A stretch of 64,000 nucleotides of DNA from Enorma massiliensis phI (GCF_000311845.1 NZ_HE978574.1:632986-696985), one strand, 5' to 3'. Shown: positions 1-8,710, counted from the stretch's first letter. A program made the numbers and translations. Notes: generated by a model from the sequence alone, not told the origin.

Positions 1-1
1 C

Positions 2-1087
2 GGCGATTCCCCGACATTCAAGGTGAAGGCCACGCCCGAGCTTGAGGGCCCCGAGGGCTCCCTGCGACTCAACGTCGAGGCATACGGCGGCATGATCGAC
101 TACACCTGGTTCGACCGTCCGCTCTCCGTGGCGGGCCGTGTGCTCGTGCGCACGGCAACCGCAGAGGGCGAGCGCGTGGAAAGCCGCCTCATCGCGCCCG
201 ACCGCGACATCGCGCTCATACCAAGCCTCGCCATACATCTCGACCGCGGCATGAACGACGGTTTCTCGCCCAACCGCGCGACCGACCTCTGCCCGCTCGT
301 GTCTGCCGGAGAGCTCGGCGCGGGAAGCTTCGACGAGCTCGTTGCCGCCGAGGCGGGCGTTGAGCCGGAGCAGGTGCTCGCCCGCGACCTCTTCCTTGTG
401 AACCGGGAGCCCGCACGGGTGTGGGGCGCTGCGCACGAGTTCGTCTCATCGCCTAAGCTCGACGACCTTATGTGCGCCTATACCTCGCTCTTGGCATTTC
501 TCGCTGCCGAAAATCCCGGCTGCGTCACGGTTTTCTGCTGCTTCGATAACGAGGAAGTGGGCTCCAACACCAAGCAGGGTGCGATGTCGACCTTCCTGCC
601 CGATGTGCTTGGACGCCTGACCGAGGCGCTCGGCCTCACGCCCGAGGACTATCGACGTGCGCTTGCGAAGTCGATGCTTGTGAGCTGCGATAACGCTCAC
701 GCCGTGCATCCCAACAGGCCCGAGAAGTACGACGCGGCCAATCGCTGCCGCCTGAACGGTGGCATCGTGGTCAAGGAGGCGGCGAACCAGCATTACTGCA
801 CCGATGCCTTCAGCCGCGCCGCGTTTCTGGCCCTATGCGAACGCGCGGGCGTGCCGTGCCAGACCTTCGCCAACCGTAGCGATATGGCCGGCGGGTCGAC
901 GCTCGGCAACCTTTCGAACATCCAGGCCAGCATGCACGCCGTCGACGTGGGCTGCCCGCAGCTTGCCATGCACTCCTCGTACGAGACGGCGGGCACGCGC
1001 GACGTGCGCCTTGCCGCGCGGGCGCTTCAAGCTTTCTTTGAGGCGAGCATGGCGATCGAGGGGGCTGAGTCGGTCCGATTCTGCTAG
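2..1087 (+). CDS. apeB: M18 family aspartyl aminopeptidase, 5' end outside window
   Basis: This is a dinuclear-zinc aminopeptidase that removes N-terminal, typically acidic, residues from peptides in the cytosol. The frame is open to the left edge; the first visible residues (GDSPTFKVK) follow the usual metal-binding His, which is cut off. About 361 of the family's roughly 430 residues are present. The catalytic Glu pair lies in DNEEVGSN (bases 548-571), a conserved metal-site segment DNAHAVHPN lies near base 690, and the last metal-ligand His is in MHSSYETAGTRD near base 970. The family is assigned from these motifs. The GTG at base 23 is internal, not the start. The downstream neighbour is separated by about 500 bases, so no operon is evident. 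Confidence 0.9.
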   Translation, partial: GDSPTFKVKATPELEGPEGSLRLNVEAYGGMIDYTWFDRPLSVAGRVLVRTATAEGERVESRLIAPDRDIALIPSLAIHLDRGMNDGFSPNRATDLCPLVSAGELGAGSFDELVAAEAGVEPEQVLARDLFLVNREPARVWGAAHEFVSSPKLDDLMCAYTSLLAFLAAENPGCVTVFCCFDNEEVGSNTKQGAMSTFLPDVLGRLTEALGLTPEDYRRALAKSMLVSCDNAHAVHPNRPEKYDAANRCRLNGGIVVKEAANQHYCTDAFSRAAFLALCERAGVPCQTFANRSDMAGGSTLGNLSNIQASMHAVDVGCPQLAMHSSYETAGTRDVRLAARALQAFFEASMAIEGAESVRFC

Positions 1088-1131
1088 GAAACGTTGATTG
1101 ATGGGCACCGGAGCCGTCTGTCCCGTCAAGG

Positions 1132-1275
1132 TTTCAACTTTTGGGCACTTCCCGACGCGGCGGGCGGGTAGAGGAAAGCGAGGGGAAGGGAAAGGCGCAG
1201 CTCAGGAGGCCGGCGTCCTCCCTGCCACGGCGTGGCTACCCGGACCTTCCGCCCCCAAGTGCCCAAAAGCTTAAA
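1132..1275. repeat. Inverted-repeat element with arms shared with 20844-20976
   Basis: Left arm TTTCAACTTTTGGGCACTT (1132-1150) pairs with AAGTGCCCAAAAGCTTAAA (1257-1275) at 17 of 19 positions. The same 17-base arm bounds a second element at 20844-20976, while the interiors differ. This looks like a small non-autonomous repeat or a structured intergenic element. The rest of the gap from 1088 to 1593 contains no convincing gene. Confidence 0.7.
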
Positions 1276-1593
1276 TCGCGATCGCCCCGAAGGCAAAATC
1301 AGCGTTTCCGTAGCGTCTTACCTGCGAGGGCCTTCTATGGTTTCTCTGCGGATGGAGCCGCTTGCCTGCAAGCTCACCGGGGTCCCGCGGATGGGTCCAT
1401 CATCCATGGGTCCGCCCGCCTGCAGGCCCATCGGCGCCCTGTGCGAATGCGGCTGCTCGCTCATAGACCGCCATCACTTCTGCACGAATAGAACCTCCTG
1501 TCTATAAGTCCGCCTTGCGGGGTATTCTCGAAATGCCCTGCTAGGCGGCTTTGCATTGGAATCGCTGCGAAGGGCGTGTTGAGGGAGGGGCAC

Positions 1594-2277
1594 ATGGACG
1601 ACACCAAGGTCGATTGGACGAAGCGAATCGATATGTCGGCGCCCGCGCCTGCACCGGCCGATGCCGGCCATGCTGGGGCGGCGCAGCCCGGCTCGGGACC
1701 GTCGGGCGAGGACCGCGTGGCGCAGCTCGAGCGAAGCTGCCGCCGCATGCGCGTGCTCATGGGGGTGCTCGCGGGCGTTGTCGTTGTGCTCGCCGCGGCG
1801 ACCATCGCTATGGGGGTCGTCTTGTTCTCAAAGATTGATGAGCAAGGGGGCGCGATCGCTGCGCTCGAACAAGCTCAGGAGAGCGCAGGCGAATCGGATG
1901 CCGCCTCTCTTGAGGACGAGCCGGAATCACAGGACGGGGACGGCGTCTTTGGGTCTATCGGCTCTGGGGCCCAAAGCGGCTCTAACGGCGACTCCTCGTC
2001 TGGCTCGATAGAGGGCGAGGAAGACGAGCCCGGCGTGTACGATGCGGATGGCAACCGCGTTACCGCTGCCGACCTCACGGGAATCATCAACGAGAAATGG
2101 TCGAACGCGCTGCGGATTCTCGAATCGTACGGCATCGACCCCAACGACCTCGTTATCGTGACCGACGACGGCGGAGCGGTGTTCGATGCCGGCAACTGGA
2201 CGGTGACCATGGTCGCCGACCTCGACGACAGCGGCCAGATCGCCGTGTACCTGCGCCACGATATCGATTGGTTCTAA
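1594..2277 (+). CDS. Hypothetical single-pass membrane protein
   Basis: I do not recognise a family. The 227-residue product has an Ala/Pro-rich N-terminal segment, a basic stretch, one strong transmembrane helix at about residues 53-78 (RVLMGVLAGVVVVLAAATIA), a short coiled-coil-like stretch, an acidic Ser/Gly-rich linker, and a compact C-terminal region of about 80 residues (from VYDADGNRVT to the end). The lack of a cleavable signal and the basic residues before the helix suggest an anchored protein with the C-terminal domain outside. The start is set by a strong GAGGGAGGGG ribosome-binding site just before ATG; an upstream in-frame ATG lacks one. The next gene follows after about 100 bases in the same direction. 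Confidence 0.7.
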   Translation: MDDTKVDWTKRIDMSAPAPAPADAGHAGAAQPGSGPSGEDRVAQLERSCRRMRVLMGVLAGVVVVLAAATIAMGVVLFSKIDEQGGAIAALEQAQESAGESDAASLEDEPESQDGDGVFGSIGSGAQSGSNGDSSSGSIEGEEDEPGVYDADGNRVTAADLTGIINEKWSNALRILESYGIDPNDLVIVTDDGGAVFDAGNWTVTMVADLDDSGQIAVYLRHDIDWF

Positions 2278-2378
2278 TTGCCTGCGCATCCGAACGTTCA
2301 GCATCGGGGCTTATGGGTATAAACCTGCCATGTGTTCATGCGGCCACGTGTGCCGAGCGACCCATGGAGGAACGCCCG

Positions 2379-2684
2379 ATGAAATGCCCCGTTTGCAAAG
2401 ATGTGACCCTGCTCATGAGCGAGAAGAACGGCGTAGAGATCGATTATTGCCCCGAGTGCCGCGGCATTTGGCTCGATAGGGGCGAGCTCGATAAGATTAT
2501 CGATCGCGCCCGCGACGCGCGCGACGGGTATCGCGAGAGCGAGCGGCAGGAGTATCGTCGCGAAGAGCGGCGTGACGACCGGCACGAAGATCGCTACGAT
2601 GCCCGCTACGACAAAAAGAGCAAGAAGAAGCAGAGCCCGCTTTCTGCTCTGGGCGACATCATGGAGATTTTCGGCGGCGAATAG
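2379..2684 (+). CDS. TFIIB-type zinc-ribbon protein
   Basis: This 101-residue protein begins with a zinc ribbon. Cysteines in CPVCKD and YCPECRGIWLDRGEL make a four-Cys site typical of the zf-TFIIB family (PF13453). A highly charged Arg/Asp/Glu/Tyr segment follows, then a Lys-rich patch and a short hydrophobic tail (LSALGDIMEIFGG). The family is widespread and uncharacterised; a role in nucleic-acid or protein binding is plausible but not shown. ATG at 2379 was chosen because GGAGGAACGCCCG sits directly before it. An ATG 15 bases upstream overlaps that ribosome-binding site. Confidence 0.8.
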   Translation: MKCPVCKDVTLLMSEKNGVEIDYCPECRGIWLDRGELDKIIDRARDARDGYRESERQEYRREERRDDRHEDRYDARYDKKSKKKQSPLSALGDIMEIFGGE

Positions 2685-2747
2685 GTCTTGTGCCGAGCGT
2701 GATGGCGAGGGTGCCCCTCGCGTTCCGTGCGCGCCGCGGGCCCGGCG

Positions 2748-3461
2748 CTACACCTTGAGCGATTGCAGATAGGCTTTCTGCTCAGGGCTCATGCGACGCG
2801 ACTCGCGCGCCTTCTGCAGCGATTTATTATGCGTCCAAGGATCGAGCATCGGCTCGCCTTGGGCGCTTCTTTGTTCGAAGAGGGGGAGCGTGGCCGCGGG
2901 CTGCTTGATGAGGGCGTACGAGAAGTACCAGGCGCGCGCCATATTGATGTAGTATTCGGGCCGCTCGATTGCGGCGACCCACGTGAGCTGTTCGGGCGCA
3001 AAATCGTCGCCCAGGAAGAGCTCCATGAGCTGCGTCACGCCGAATCTCACGACGTATTCCGTATGCGAACCTGTGGCCTGCATCCAAGCTCGCAGCTGTA
3101 CGAGGGTCGCGGGCAGATCGCGCTTGAACTCGGGCACGCGTATGAGGTCGCTGGTGGCCCAGTTATCGACGTGCGGTAAGAACCGGTCAAGCAGATCGAT
3201 GGCTTCGCTCGGCGTCTGCGCTGCCATGCCGATGAGCAGGCCGTGAAGGTTCATCTCGTCATAGGTTTCATGGGGGAGGGGTTCATTTAGAAAAGCCTGC
3301 GCCTCCGCAGGCCGGTCCTTCCAGAGCGTGCGGGCAAAACGCCGCAGCTCCGGTATGCGTACGCCCAGGATGCGCTCGGGGGCAACGGTCGGCACCAGCT
3401 TGGCCTGAAACTCTCGATATGCAGGATCCGCAATGACAGCAAGTTCGTTCCGCATGCTCAT
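2748..3461 (-). CDS. DNA alkylation repair protein, AlkD-like HEAT-repeat
   Basis: The 237-residue product matches the AlkD-like DNA alkylation repair family: an all-helical HEAT-repeat protein that in characterised members excises bulky or cationic alkylated bases such as 3-methyladenine without base flipping. Typical segments are ILGVRIPELRRFAR, HVDNWATSDLI, YVVRFGVTQLMELF and YYINMARAWYFSYAL. The start MSMRNELAV is preceded by GAGGAGGCACC; a longer upstream frame has no support. The gene stands alone, transcribed away from the ABC ATPase region with an inverted-repeat island upstream. Substrate specificity cannot be read from the sequence. Confidence 0.85.
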   Translation of the reverse strand: MSMRNELAVIADPAYREFQAKLVPTVAPERILGVRIPELRRFARTLWKDRPAEAQAFLNEPLPHETYDEMNLHGLLIGMAAQTPSEAIDLLDRFLPHVDNWATSDLIRVPEFKRDLPATLVQLRAWMQATGSHTEYVVRFGVTQLMELFLGDDFAPEQLTWVAAIERPEYYINMARAWYFSYALIKQPAATLPLFEQRSAQGEPMLDPWTHNKSLQKARESRRMSPEQKAYLQSLKV

Positions 3462-3575
3462 GGTGCCTCCTCGTGAAGCAGGTGGCGAAGGTGGTGGGAC
3501 GTCGGATGCCGATACGGTCAGTATAGGATTGCCGGGCGTATTTCGTACGCTACGGGAGTCTAAGAAAAAGTTCAC

Positions 3576-3723
3576 GCCTCGAGTCGGAAGGTTTTTGGAG
3601 ATTCGCTGAGTAAACAAGCCTTTTAGGCAGAGTTTTCCTGCGGTTTTTTACGCGCAAGCCCGGGTCTACTCTGAGGTTTGCGAAAAACCTTCCGACTCGA
3701 GGCTCGAATTGATTCGAGCCTCG
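3576..3723. repeat. Long inverted-repeat island plus perfect palindrome
   Basis: A 21-base arm beginning GCCTCGAGTCGGAAGG (3576-3596) has an exact reverse complement at 3683-3703, 86 bases away. Overlapping its right end is a second perfect palindrome with 12-base arms, CGAGGCTCGAAT (3698-3709) and ATTCGAGCCTCG (3712-3723), around TG. The island fills most of the gap between two minus-strand genes. The stem contains A/T runs and could end transcription, but its size is well above that of an ordinary terminator. Confidence 0.8.
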
Positions 3724-3754
3724 AATAAGCCAGCAGAACATGCCGCACGCGCGC

Positions 3755-4549
3755 CTAGTTCAGCAGCATGCGGTCGTTAGCAAGCTCGCCGCCCGAGACC
3801 TCCTCGAACTTTTGGAGCAGGTCGGCCACGGTGAGCGCTGCCTTTTCGGCGCCGGAGACATCGTAGATGATGCGCCCCTCGTGCATCATGATGAGGCGGT
3901 TGCCCAAGCGGATGGCATCGTTCATGTTGTGCGTCACCATGAGCGTGGTGAGATGGTGCTCGCCAACGATCTTCTCGGTGAGGTCGAGCACCTTGGCTGC
4001 CGTCTTGGGATCGAGCGCCGCCGTATGCTCGTCGAGCAGCAGCAGCTTGGGGTCGGTAAGTGTTGCCATGAGCAGCGTGAGCGCTTGGCGCTGCCCGCCC
4101 GAGAGCAAGCCCACTTTGGCGGTCAGGCGCTTTTCGAGCCCGAGCCCCAGCTCGCGCAGGCGCTCGGCGTACTCGTCTTTCTCGGAGCGCGTGACGCCCC
4201 AGGCAAGGGTGCGCGTCTTGCCGCGTCGCTTTGCCATGGCAAGGTTCTCGATGATCTGCATGTCGGCAGCGGTTCCCATCATGGGATCCTGAAACACGCG
4301 GCCGAGGTACTTCGCGCGCGCGGGTTCAGAGAGCCGCGAGATGTTCTGGCCGTCGAGCGTGATCGTTCCCGCGTCGATGGGGTATACGCCCGCGATCATG
4401 TTCATGAGCGTCGACTTGCCGGCGCCGTTGCCGCCGATGACGGTCACAAAATCGCCTGCTTCGAGGTGAAGGTCAACGTTCATAAGGGCGCGCTTCTCGT
4501 TGATGGTCCCAGCGTTGAAGGTCTTGCACACACCGTTGAGCGTCAGCAT
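3755..4549 (-). CDS. ABC importer ATPase
   Basis: This is the cytoplasmic ATPase of an ABC import system. The 264 residues contain a Walker A motif (GGNGAGKST), an LSGGQRQAL signature, a Walker B segment ending LLLLDEH and the switch His in VTHN. It starts 3 bases after the stop of the permease gene, so the two form one transcript. The permease and binding-protein families (PF04392 type) suggest uptake of an organic solute. Related TrpXYZ-type systems carry tryptophan or tyrosine, but the substrate here is unknown. The usual Asp-Glu of Walker B is followed by His rather than Pro (DEHTAALD). Confidence 0.9.
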   Translation of the reverse strand: MLTLNGVCKTFNAGTINEKRALMNVDLHLEAGDFVTVIGGNGAGKSTLMNMIAGVYPIDAGTITLDGQNISRLSEPARAKYLGRVFQDPMMGTAADMQIIENLAMAKRRGKTRTLAWGVTRSEKDEYAERLRELGLGLEKRLTAKVGLLSGGQRQALTLLMATLTDPKLLLLDEHTAALDPKTAAKVLDLTEKIVGEHHLTTLMVTHNMNDAIRLGNRLIMMHEGRIIYDVSGAEKAALTVADLLQKFEEVSGGELANDRMLLN

Positions 4550-4552
4550 GCG

Positions 4553-5506
4553 CTATCGCCCCCCTTCGGAGTTGGCGGCAGGGGTCGCGGGCGCTGCTTT
4601 CGCGGAGCGCGCGTAGGCGCGGCGCAGCTGGTACTTCTCCCACACCACGGGGATGCAAAGCGCGAGCGCGACGATAACGGCCGAGATGAGCTTCATGTCG
4701 TTCGCGTCCATGCCGAGCTGCAGCACGATCGCGCGGATGAGGAAGTACACCACGGAGCCCACGACGGCGGCGGTAAGGCGGCTGCCGAAGGAGCGGAGCT
4801 TGCCGGGAGTGAGGCGACCGAGCACCTCGCCGATCACGATCGCGGCGAGGCCGATCACGATGGCGCCGGTGCCCATGCCGATATCGGCGTAGCCCTGGCT
4901 CTCGCAGATGAGGCCACCGGAGAGTCCCACGAGGCCGTTCGAAAGGGTGAGCGCGATCATCTTGGTGACCTTCGTGTCGACGCCGAGTGCGCGCACCATT
5001 GCCTCGTTGTTGCCGGTTGCGCGGCAGGCAGAGCCGATTTCGGTGCCAAAGAACCAGTAGAGCGCCACGATGATCAAGATGGCGAAGATGAGCCCCACGA
5101 TGATGGAGGCAACGTTTTGCGGGAGGCCGGTGGCGTCGGTGACGCTCGAGAACAGCGTGTCCACGCGGAGAAGCGGCGTGTTGGACTTGCCCATGATGCG
5201 CAGGTTCACCGACCACAGCGCGATCTGGGTGAGGATGCCGGCGAGGATGGCGGGAATCTCGAAGACCGTGTGGAGGAATCCCGTCACCGCTCCGGCGATC
5301 ATGCCGGCGAGCATGGCGGCGAAGATGGCAAGCACCGGGTCCACGCCGCTCACCACGAGCACCGCGCATACGCTGCCGCCCAGGGCGAAGCTGCCGTCGA
5401 CGGTGAGGTCGGCGATGTCGAGTAGCTTATAGGTGATAAAGACGCCGAGCACCATGACGCCCCAGAGAATGCCTTGCGAGACGGCACCAAGCATGGCGAG
5501 TCCCAT
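4553..5506 (-). CDS. ABC importer permease, BPD_transp_2 type
   Basis: The 317-residue integral membrane protein has about eight to nine hydrophobic helices and the branched-chain/sugar permease fold, including ITYKLLDIADLTVDGSFALGG near the N terminus and EVLGRLTPGK late in the protein. It would form the membrane channel for the ATPase encoded 3 bases downstream. The start MGLAMLGAVS is preceded by GAGAGGGG; the frame is open much further upstream but that part is low-complexity and unsupported. The cognate binding proteins are probably the two lipoproteins encoded about 1 kb upstream in a separate transcript. Confidence 0.88.
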   Translation of the reverse strand: MGLAMLGAVSQGILWGVMVLGVFITYKLLDIADLTVDGSFALGGSVCAVLVVSGVDPVLAIFAAMLAGMIAGAVTGFLHTVFEIPAILAGILTQIALWSVNLRIMGKSNTPLLRVDTLFSSVTDATGLPQNVASIIVGLIFAILIIVALYWFFGTEIGSACRATGNNEAMVRALGVDTKVTKMIALTLSNGLVGLSGGLICESQGYADIGMGTGAIVIGLAAIVIGEVLGRLTPGKLRSFGSRLTAAVVGSVVYFLIRAIVLQLGMDANDMKLISAVIVALALCIPVVWEKYQLRRAYARSAKAAPATPAANSEGGR

Positions 5507-5984
5507 AGCAGCCCCTCTCTTCCGTAAGGCAACGAACCCCGGCGAGCAAACCCGCCGGGGCCGATGCAAGAAATCCTGCATAAATAACGCCAAAAGTGTA
5601 TCACGCCCCGCTGCGAACGCCACGGACCGGCGCGTCTGTAATGGAGTGGTAATCAAGCGGCCAAGGGGTGCGGACCACGTGATCGGCGGCATGTGCCGCT
5701 CGGGGGCCGTTTCGGGGAACGGTGGTCGGCAGAAGCTGCCAGCCGGAGGTTTTCGCATAAAGGAAGCTGGAGAGACGCGGCGGGGCCTCCAGGGGGAACG
5801 GATACGCGGGAGACTGGGGGCGATGGGCGGCACCGTGCCGCCGGTCGCTGGAAACAGGCAGGCGGGCTTTCGCGCGACGCTCCCGATGGACGCCCGCGCA
5901 ATCGTTCCGACGGCAGGCATTTCAAAAGGTAAACGGTTGTGCCCGCACGTGCAAGCGGCGGGGCAGCATGAAAAGGAGAGGTGT
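5507..5984. other. Intergenic region between permease and winged-helix gene
   Basis: No gene is supported. On the minus strand, about 30 bases before the permease start, a perfect 8-bp hairpin occurs: CCCCGGCG (5537-5544) with CGCCGGGG (5553-5560). It lacks a T tract, so it is a leader structure rather than a clear terminator. The remaining GC-rich stretch up to 5984 would be the long 5' region of the plus-strand winged-helix gene. I compared it by eye with cobalamin, TPP, SAM and Moco riboswitch cores and saw no match. Confidence 0.5.
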
Positions 5985-6320
5985 ATGGAACGCAACGAGG
6001 AGGCTTTGAGCCCGCTCGACGGCATTAGCGTGAACATCAACAAACGGCATGCCTTCGTGCATGAGCGCGTGCTTGAGTACATCGTGCGGGAGACCAACCA
6101 AGCGGGCGGCGTGATATTCAATAAAAAGGAGATGGCAAGCTGGTTGGGGTGCTGCTCGCGGTCGCTCGACCGTGCGGTGCACCGCCTGCGTGAACAGGGG
6201 TTCGTGGAGTCGCAGCCGCAGTTCTTGCCGAATGGCGCCCAAGGCGGCAACAGGTATCGCGCGACGGAGGTTGGTAAGAAGCACGCGGAGACATGGAGGC
6301 GGCTCGTGGGCACCGTTTAG
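5985..6320 (+). CDS. Small winged-helix (Crp-like HTH) DNA-binding protein
   Basis: The 111-residue product is little more than a winged-helix DNA-binding domain. VLEYIVRETNQAGGVIFNKK is followed by the helix-turn-helix segment EMASWLGCCSRSLDRAVHRL and the wing EQGFVESQPQFLPNG. This resembles the C-terminal HTH of Crp/Fnr regulators without the cyclic-nucleotide domain. AAAAGGAGAGG precedes the ATG. It sits alone on the plus strand between the two halves of the ABC import system and is a reasonable candidate for their local regulator. That role is inference from position only. Confidence 0.75.
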   Translation: MERNEEALSPLDGISVNINKRHAFVHERVLEYIVRETNQAGGVIFNKKEMASWLGCCSRSLDRAVHRLREQGFVESQPQFLPNGAQGGNRYRATEVGKKHAETWRRLVGTV

Positions 6321-6480
6321 TCCGTGCGCTGCTTCATTTCAGCGGGATAAAGGCGGCGTTGCTCGGCCAGCTCTTTTGCCTGAGCGGCGCATGGGCAATC
6401 TTGTCTTGCTCGTCCCATTTCGCCCATCTCGACTCAGAGGGCGGGCGGCGTTGTCTGCCAACTCCATTTCGCATGAACGA

Positions 6481-6512
6481 AAACGGGCTCCGTCCTTTTG
6501 AACGGAGCCCGC
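6481..6512 (-). terminator. Rho-independent terminator after binding-protein gene
   Basis: CGGGCTCCGT (6485-6494) pairs perfectly with ACGGAGCCCG (6503-6512) around an 8-base loop. Read on the minus strand, the stem is followed by TTTT. It ends the transcript of the two binding-protein genes, keeping them separate from the permease-ATPase unit. Confidence 0.8.
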
Positions 6513-6576
6513 ATTGTACGTAGCGCTACGCTTGCTGCCCAGCCGTGGGGCTAGACGATTCTGATTTCGAGGCGCC

Positions 6577-7599
6577 TTACGTCTCAGCGCTCACGTCTGT
6601 GCCGCCGTCGCTGGCCAGGCTCGAGACGTCCACGCCGATCTCGTCGGCGGTCTGCTGGTTGTAAACCAGGTCGCACTCATCGGCGCCCATGGTTTCCACC
6701 GGCATGGTCGCCGGGTCTGCGTCCTCGGTGAGAATCTGCACGGCCATCTCGCCCGCGCGATAACCAAGCTCTTCGTAGTTGATCGAAACGGATGCAAGGC
6801 CGCCGTTCTGGACCATGCCCACCTCGCCGCAAATGGTGGGGATGCCCGCCTCGTTCGTGGTGGCGGATACCTGCGACATGGCGGCCGCCACGGTGTTGTC
6901 GGTGGGGGCGTACACGGCGTCAACCTGGCCGACCATGGTCTCCACGACGGTCTGGAGCTCGTTGGTGGAGGAGAACGAGTAGCGCTCGTGGCCGATTCCG
7001 AGCCCATCGAGCTCCTCCTCGGCCATCTGAATCTGGATCTCGGAGTTGCTCTCGGCGGTGCAGTAGAGCAGGCCCACCTGCGCGGCGTCCGGCACGAGCT
7101 GGGTGAGCAGGGCGATCTGGTCGGCGACCGGGTTCATATCCGAAGTTCCGGTGAGGTTGCCGCCCGGAGCGTCGTTCGACTCCACGAGCCCGGACTCTGC
7201 GAAGTCGGTGATGGCAGTGCCCACGATGGGAATCTCGGTCGTGGCGTTCAGGCAGGCCTGCGCGGCAGGGGTCGCGATGGCGAGGATGAGGTCCACGCCG
7301 TCGTTCACGAACGTGGACGCGATGGTGGTGCAGGCGGACTGCTCGTTGTTGGCGTTCTGCTGGTCCGCCTCGTAGGAGATGCCCGATTCGTCGAGGGCAC
7401 GGATGAAGCCCTCGTTCGCCGCGTCGAGGGCGGAGTGCTGCGTGAGCTGCAGGACGCCGATGCGGTAGGTGGTTCCGCTGCTTGCGGCAGATCCGGAGGC
7501 GGCGTTATCGCTGCAGCCGGCGATGCCGAGGCCGCCGAGCGCAGCGGCGGTGCCTGCGAGGCCCTTTGCGAAGGTGCGACGAGAAATTGCGGACTTCAT
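6577..7599 (-). CDS. ABC importer substrate-binding lipoprotein, copy 2
   Basis: The 340-residue protein belongs to the ABC_sub_bind family (PF04392). Its N terminus has a twin-arginine motif (SRRTFAK) and a lipobox ending GIAGC, with the lipidated Cys at residue 29; it should be exported by Tat and anchored outside the membrane. The mature part contains RIGVLQLTQHSALD, ILAIATPAAQACLN, VGLLYCTAESNSE and YAPTDNTVAAAM, which form the two-lobed binding fold. It is closely similar to the protein encoded directly upstream, including long identical stretches, so the pair arose by tandem duplication. AAAGGAGAAG precedes the start. The two copies differ most near the second-lobe pocket and the C terminus. 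Confidence 0.9.
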   Translation of the reverse strand: MKSAISRRTFAKGLAGTAAALGGLGIAGCSDNAASGSAASSGTTYRIGVLQLTQHSALDAANEGFIRALDESGISYEADQQNANNEQSACTTIASTFVNDGVDLILAIATPAAQACLNATTEIPIVGTAITDFAESGLVESNDAPGGNLTGTSDMNPVADQIALLTQLVPDAAQVGLLYCTAESNSEIQIQMAEEELDGLGIGHERYSFSSTNELQTVVETMVGQVDAVYAPTDNTVAAAMSQVSATTNEAGIPTICGEVGMVQNGGLASVSINYEELGYRAGEMAVQILTEDADPATMPVETMGADECDLVYNQQTADEIGVDVSSLASDGGTDVSAET

Positions 7600-7656
7600 G
7601 GTTCTTCTCCTTTACATCGGAGGCAGCAGGGTTCACTGCCAGGGCTGCGAGGCGCG

Positions 7657-8661
7657 TTAGACGATTTCGGGGGCGTCGAGCACGGAGAGGTCGACGCCGC
7701 AGGCATCGGCCGAGGCCTGGTTGGCGATGAGCGTGCAGTCCTCGGCCTCCAGATACTCGATCGGCATGGTTGCCGGGTCTGCGCCCTCGGTGAGGATCTG
7801 CACGGCCATCTCGCCCGCGCGGTAACCGAGGTCGCGGTAGTTGATGCTGTACGAGGCGGTGCCGCCGTCTTCGACCATGGTGTCGCAGCCCACGATGGTG
7901 GGAATGCCCGCGGCGTCGGCGGTCGAGGCAACCTGCGCCATGGCGGCCGCCACGGTGTTGTCGGTGGGGGCGTACACGGCGTCAACCTGGCCGACCATGG
8001 TCTCCACGACGGTCTGGAGCTCGTTGGTGGAGGAGAACGAGTAGCGCTCGTGGCCCAGGCCCGCATCGTCCAGGGCCTCTTCTGCCATCTGGATCTGGAT
8101 CTCGGAGTTGCTCTCGGCGGTGCAGTAGAGCAGGCCCACCTGCGCCGCATCCGGCACGAGCTGGGTGAGCAGGGAGATCTGGTCGGCGACGGGCGTCATA
8201 TCGGAGGAGCCGGTGAGGTTGCCGCCCGGGGCGTCGTTCGACTCCACGAGCCCGGACTCTGCGAAGTCGGTGATGGCGGTGCCCACGATGGGGATCTCGG
8301 TCGTGGCGTTCAGGCAGGCCTGGGCTGCGGGCGTGCCGATGGCCAGGATGAGGTCGACGCCGTCGTTCGCGAAGGTTGAGGCGATGGTGGTGCAGGTCGA
8401 CTGCTCGTTGTTGGCGTTCTGCTGGTCCGCCTCGTAGGAGATGCCGGCATCGTCAAGAGCGGCGATGAATCCCTCGTTCGAAGCATCGAGCGCAGCATGC
8501 TGCGTGAGCTGCAGGACGCCGATCCTGTAGGTGTCCGAGCTGCTAGCGCTGCCGGCCGAGCCTCCGCCAGAGGTGTCGTTGGCGCAGGCGGCAAGTGAGA
8601 GCGAGCCAGCAGCGGCGAGCGAGGCGATGAAGCCGCGGCGCGAGACGGTAGTCCGTTCCAT
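7657..8661 (-). CDS. ABC importer substrate-binding lipoprotein, copy 1
   Basis: This 334-residue paralogue is transcribed first, 57 bases upstream of copy 2. It has a Tat motif (SRRGF) and a lipobox ending SLAAC (Cys at residue 26), followed by the same ABC_sub_bind fold. GGAGGAAC sits just before the ATG and fixes the start; an in-frame extension upstream is unsupported. It retains the ligand-loop motifs found in copy 2 but differs in the segment AGIPTIVGCDTMVEDGGTA and in its C-terminal tail. It may therefore bind a related but distinct ligand while sharing one permease. Confidence 0.9.
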   Translation of the reverse strand: MERTTVSRRGFIASLAAAGSLSLAACANDTSGGGSAGSASSSDTYRIGVLQLTQHAALDASNEGFIAALDDAGISYEADQQNANNEQSTCTTIASTFANDGVDLILAIGTPAAQACLNATTEIPIVGTAITDFAESGLVESNDAPGGNLTGSSDMTPVADQISLLTQLVPDAAQVGLLYCTAESNSEIQIQMAEEALDDAGLGHERYSFSSTNELQTVVETMVGQVDAVYAPTDNTVAAAMAQVASTADAAGIPTIVGCDTMVEDGGTASYSINYRDLGYRAGEMAVQILTEGADPATMPIEYLEAEDCTLIANQASADACGVDLSVLDAPEIV

Positions 8662-8710
8662 TGTTCCTCCAAAAATCAGCCGAAGGCAGTTCCCCCTGGC
8701 ATCGGATGAT

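Noticed and set aside
3740..5425. Long plus-strand frame opposite the ABC ATPase and permease genes
   Set aside because: It is a shadow of two well-recognised minus-strand genes and has no ribosome-binding site or recognisable domain.
5560..5984. Cobalamin or Moco riboswitch before the winged-helix gene
   Set aside because: Conserved core sequences of those riboswitches could not be found by eye in the GC-rich leader.
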